This document shows, in pieces, positions 7,021-8,745 of a stretch of 8,745 nt of DNA. This DNA comes from Burkholderiales bacterium. GTDB lineage: Bacteria; Pseudomonadota; Gammaproteobacteria; Burkholderiales; Usitatibacteraceae. The position numbers and the translations under genes were made by a program. The stretch lies in NCBI GenBank assembly GCA_025350945.1, contig JANXWW010000161.1:1-8745 (forward strand), read 5' to 3'. The stretch's first letter is position 1. Every line of letters starts with the position of its first letter. The notes under the pieces were generated by a model. That model was not told the origin of the DNA. It searched no databases and was given only the letters and a program-made list of their open reading frames with translations.

Positions 7021-7052
7021 AATGGCGAAGATGCGAGTCTTCGCCATTTTTT
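7021..7052 (+). terminator. Intrinsic terminator after the molybdenum hydroxylase operon
   Basis: A perfect 11-bp stem pairs AATGGCGAAGA (7021-7031) with TCTTCGCCATT (7038-7048) around a 6-nt loop, TGCGAG. A T-rich tail follows (TTTTATTGTTTT, from 7049). It lies 22 nt after the large-subunit stop codon and should separate this operon from the acyl-CoA synthetase gene. The rest of the gap, 7053-7192, is AT-rich; I see no convincing promoter in it beyond an isolated TATAAA at 7166-7171 without a matching -35. Confidence 0.9.
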
Positions 7053-7201
7053 ATTGTTTTGTGTATGCCGTAGGACAACGCATTTTTATATTTTGGAAGA
7101 TGTGCGAAATTGCCAGTTCATTTGAAGTTATCGCATTTCAGCACCCCACCTAAAACGGCTCAAATTATAAAAGCAATTGCACCATTGCGCCTGGAGGCCT
7201 C

Positions 7202-8745
7202 ATGAGTATCTACGGCGAATACCTCGACAAAAACGCCGCGAACTATGCGCCGCTTTCACCACTTTCGTTCATACGCAAAGCGGCGATTATTTATCCGGAA
7301 TGCACCGCGACAATATACGGTGACCGCCGCATCACCTGGCGCGACACCTATGCGCGCGTGCGAGCGCTGGCATCCGCACTCGCGAAACATGGCGTCACCC
7401 AGGGCACCACGGTCGCCGCCATGCTGCCCAATATTCCTGCAATGTTTGAACTGCATTACGCGCCTGCGATGCTGGGCGCGGTGTTAAATACTCTGAATAC
7501 ACGCCTCGATGCCGAGACCATTGCTTTTATGCTCAATCATGGCGAAGCGAAAATTTTATTTACGGACCGTGAATTTTCTAGCGTGGTCGAGAAAGCGCTC
7601 ACGCTCGTAAAAATAAAACCGCTGGTGATTGATGTCGATGACATCACGTTTACCGGCGGAAAACTGCTCGGCCAATTTGAATATGAAAAATTTATTGAAC
7701 AAGACGACAAAAATTTCGCATGGCAACTCCCCACCGATGAGTGGGATGCTATCGCGCTTAACTACACCTCCGGCACGACGGGCAATCCGAAAGGCGTCGT
7801 CTATCACCATCGCGGCGCGTATCTGAATGCGGTGAGCAATATCGTGGATTGGCAGTTGCCACATCACCCGGTTTATTTGTGGACGCTGCCGATGTTCCAC
7901 TGCAACGGCTGGTGTTTTCCGTGGACGATTGCAGCGGTGGCGGGCACCAATGTTTGCCTGCGCAAAGTGGAAGCAAAAACCGTATTCGATTTGATTCGCG
8001 CGCATAAAGTTTCGCACTACTGCGGCGCGCCGATTGTGCATGCCACACTGATTAATGCACCTGCTGAAATGAAACGCGATATTACCCATCAAGTGAAATG
8101 CCTCGTTGCAGGTGCTGCACCACCGGTCGCAGTAATCGAAGGCATGGAGGCAATGGGCTTTGATCTCACGCATGTCTACGGGCTCACCGAGGTATACGGC
8201 CCCGCTGCCATCTGCGCGCGACACGAAGCGTGGAATGAACTCAGCATCGAAGATCGCGCAATGAATAACGGCCGCCAGGGCGTTGCCTATACGCTGCAAG
8301 AAGACATGACCGTGATGGACCCGGCAACCATGCAACCCGTTCTACACGACGGTGAGACGATGGGCGAAATCATGTTTCGCGGCAACATCACCATGCGCGG
8401 CTATCTGAAAAATCCCAAAGCAACCGAAGAAGCCTTCGCAGGCGGCTGGTATCACACGGGTGATCTCGCGGTGATTTATCCCGACGGCTACGCAAAAATT
8501 AAAGACCGCTCAAAAGATATCATCATCTCCGGCGGCGAAAATATTTCATCGATTGAAGTCGAGGATGTTCTCTCTCGACACCCGGCCATCATGGTCTCAG
8601 CCGTCGTCGCCCAGCCGGATGAAAAATGGGGCGAAACACCGTGTGCGTTTGTGGAATTAAAAAATGGCGCAGTTGCCACCGAAGCAGAAGTGATCGGATT
8701 TTGTCGTGAACGCATGGCGCGATTTAAAGTGCCGAAGCGCGTGGT
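7202..8745 (+). CDS. AMP-forming acyl-CoA synthetase (DmdB/plant-AAE-like), 3' end beyond window
   Basis: The frame is open from the ATG at 7202 to the right edge: 514 codons, about 30-40 short of the family's usual 540-560. GGAGG (7193-7197) lies 4 nt upstream and fixes the start. The enzyme activates a carboxylic acid with ATP and transfers the acyl group to CoA. Adenylation-superfamily motifs are in order: P-loop YTSGTTGNPKG (188-198), LWTLPMFHCNGWCFPW (226-241), HYCGAPIVH (272-280), YGLTE (326-330), GWYHTGDLAV (415-424) and hinge DRSKDIIISGGENISSIEVE (435-454). The final lysine motif (PK-TGK) lies past the edge. The FHCNGW and HYCGAPIVH signatures resemble methylmercaptopropionate-CoA ligase DmdB and plant acyl-activating enzymes, which suggests short or medium-chain acids. 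Paralogues differ in substrate, so no symbol is given. There is no signal peptide; the protein should be cytoplasmic. The upstream terminator indicates separate transcription. Confidence 0.93.
   Translation, partial: MSIYGEYLDKNAANYAPLSPLSFIRKAAIIYPECTATIYGDRRITWRDTYARVRALASALAKHGVTQGTTVAAMLPNIPAMFELHYAPAMLGAVLNTLNTRLDAETIAFMLNHGEAKILFTDREFSSVVEKALTLVKIKPLVIDVDDITFTGGKLLGQFEYEKFIEQDDKNFAWQLPTDEWDAIALNYTSGTTGNPKGVVYHHRGAYLNAVSNIVDWQLPHHPVYLWTLPMFHCNGWCFPWTIAAVAGTNVCLRKVEAKTVFDLIRAHKVSHYCGAPIVHATLINAPAEMKRDITHQVKCLVAGAAPPVAVIEGMEAMGFDLTHVYGLTEVYGPAAICARHEAWNELSIEDRAMNNGRQGVAYTLQEDMTVMDPATMQPVLHDGETMGEIMFRGNITMRGYLKNPKATEEAFAGGWYHTGDLAVIYPDGYAKIKDRSKDIIISGGENISSIEVEDVLSRHPAIMVSAVVAQPDEKWGETPCAFVELKNGAVATEAEVIGFCRERMARFKVPKRV

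Noticed and set aside
7556..8335. A 259-codon open frame on the minus strand
   Set aside because: It is antisense to the acyl-CoA synthetase, whose P-loop and other motifs are on the + strand. The antisense translation is rich in His, Arg and Cys and matches no family I know.

Overview
The window reads as ordinary chromosome from a Gram-negative, moderate-GC proteobacterium, most likely beta- or gammaproteobacterial. This rests on the DUF3391/HD-GYP architecture, an Escherichia-type Nei glycosylase and a Tat-exported isoquinoline-oxidoreductase-like molybdoenzyme. I cannot name the genus. All supported genes are on the + strand. I see no transposase, integrase, CRISPR array, tRNA or rRNA.

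Left part (1-3268): a possible small unrecognised ORF, open at the left edge, overlaps the start of an HD-GYP protein with an N-terminal DUF3391 region. A soluble protein with a degenerate GGDEF domain and an intact EAL domain follows. Together they look like a cyclic-di-GMP turnover pair. The EAL protein keeps the residues expected for a c-di-GMP phosphodiesterase. The HD-GYP protein keeps HHE and GYP, but its HD dyad reads Leu-Asp, so its activity is in doubt. A candidate sigma70 promoter lies between the two genes.

Middle (3299-4129): nei, encoding endonuclease VIII, starts 30 nt after the EAL gene and has its catalytic N-terminus and zinc finger intact.

Right part (4130-8745): a 222-bp AT-rich intergenic region carries a 21-bp near-perfect tandem repeat, a plausible operator. 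It precedes a tightly spaced two-gene operon for a molybdenum hydroxylase. The operon encodes a small protein with two 2Fe-2S clusters (IorA-like) and a large molybdopterin-binding subunit with a Tat signal (IorB-like). The two probably assemble in the cytoplasm and are exported together to the periplasm; the substrate cannot be read from sequence. A strong intrinsic terminator closes this unit. An AMP-forming acyl-CoA synthetase of the DmdB/plant-AAE-like type then starts and runs off the right edge.

I found no clearly novel system. The points most worth a second look are the altered HD dyad in the HD-GYP protein and the 21-bp repeat ahead of the molybdenum hydroxylase operon.
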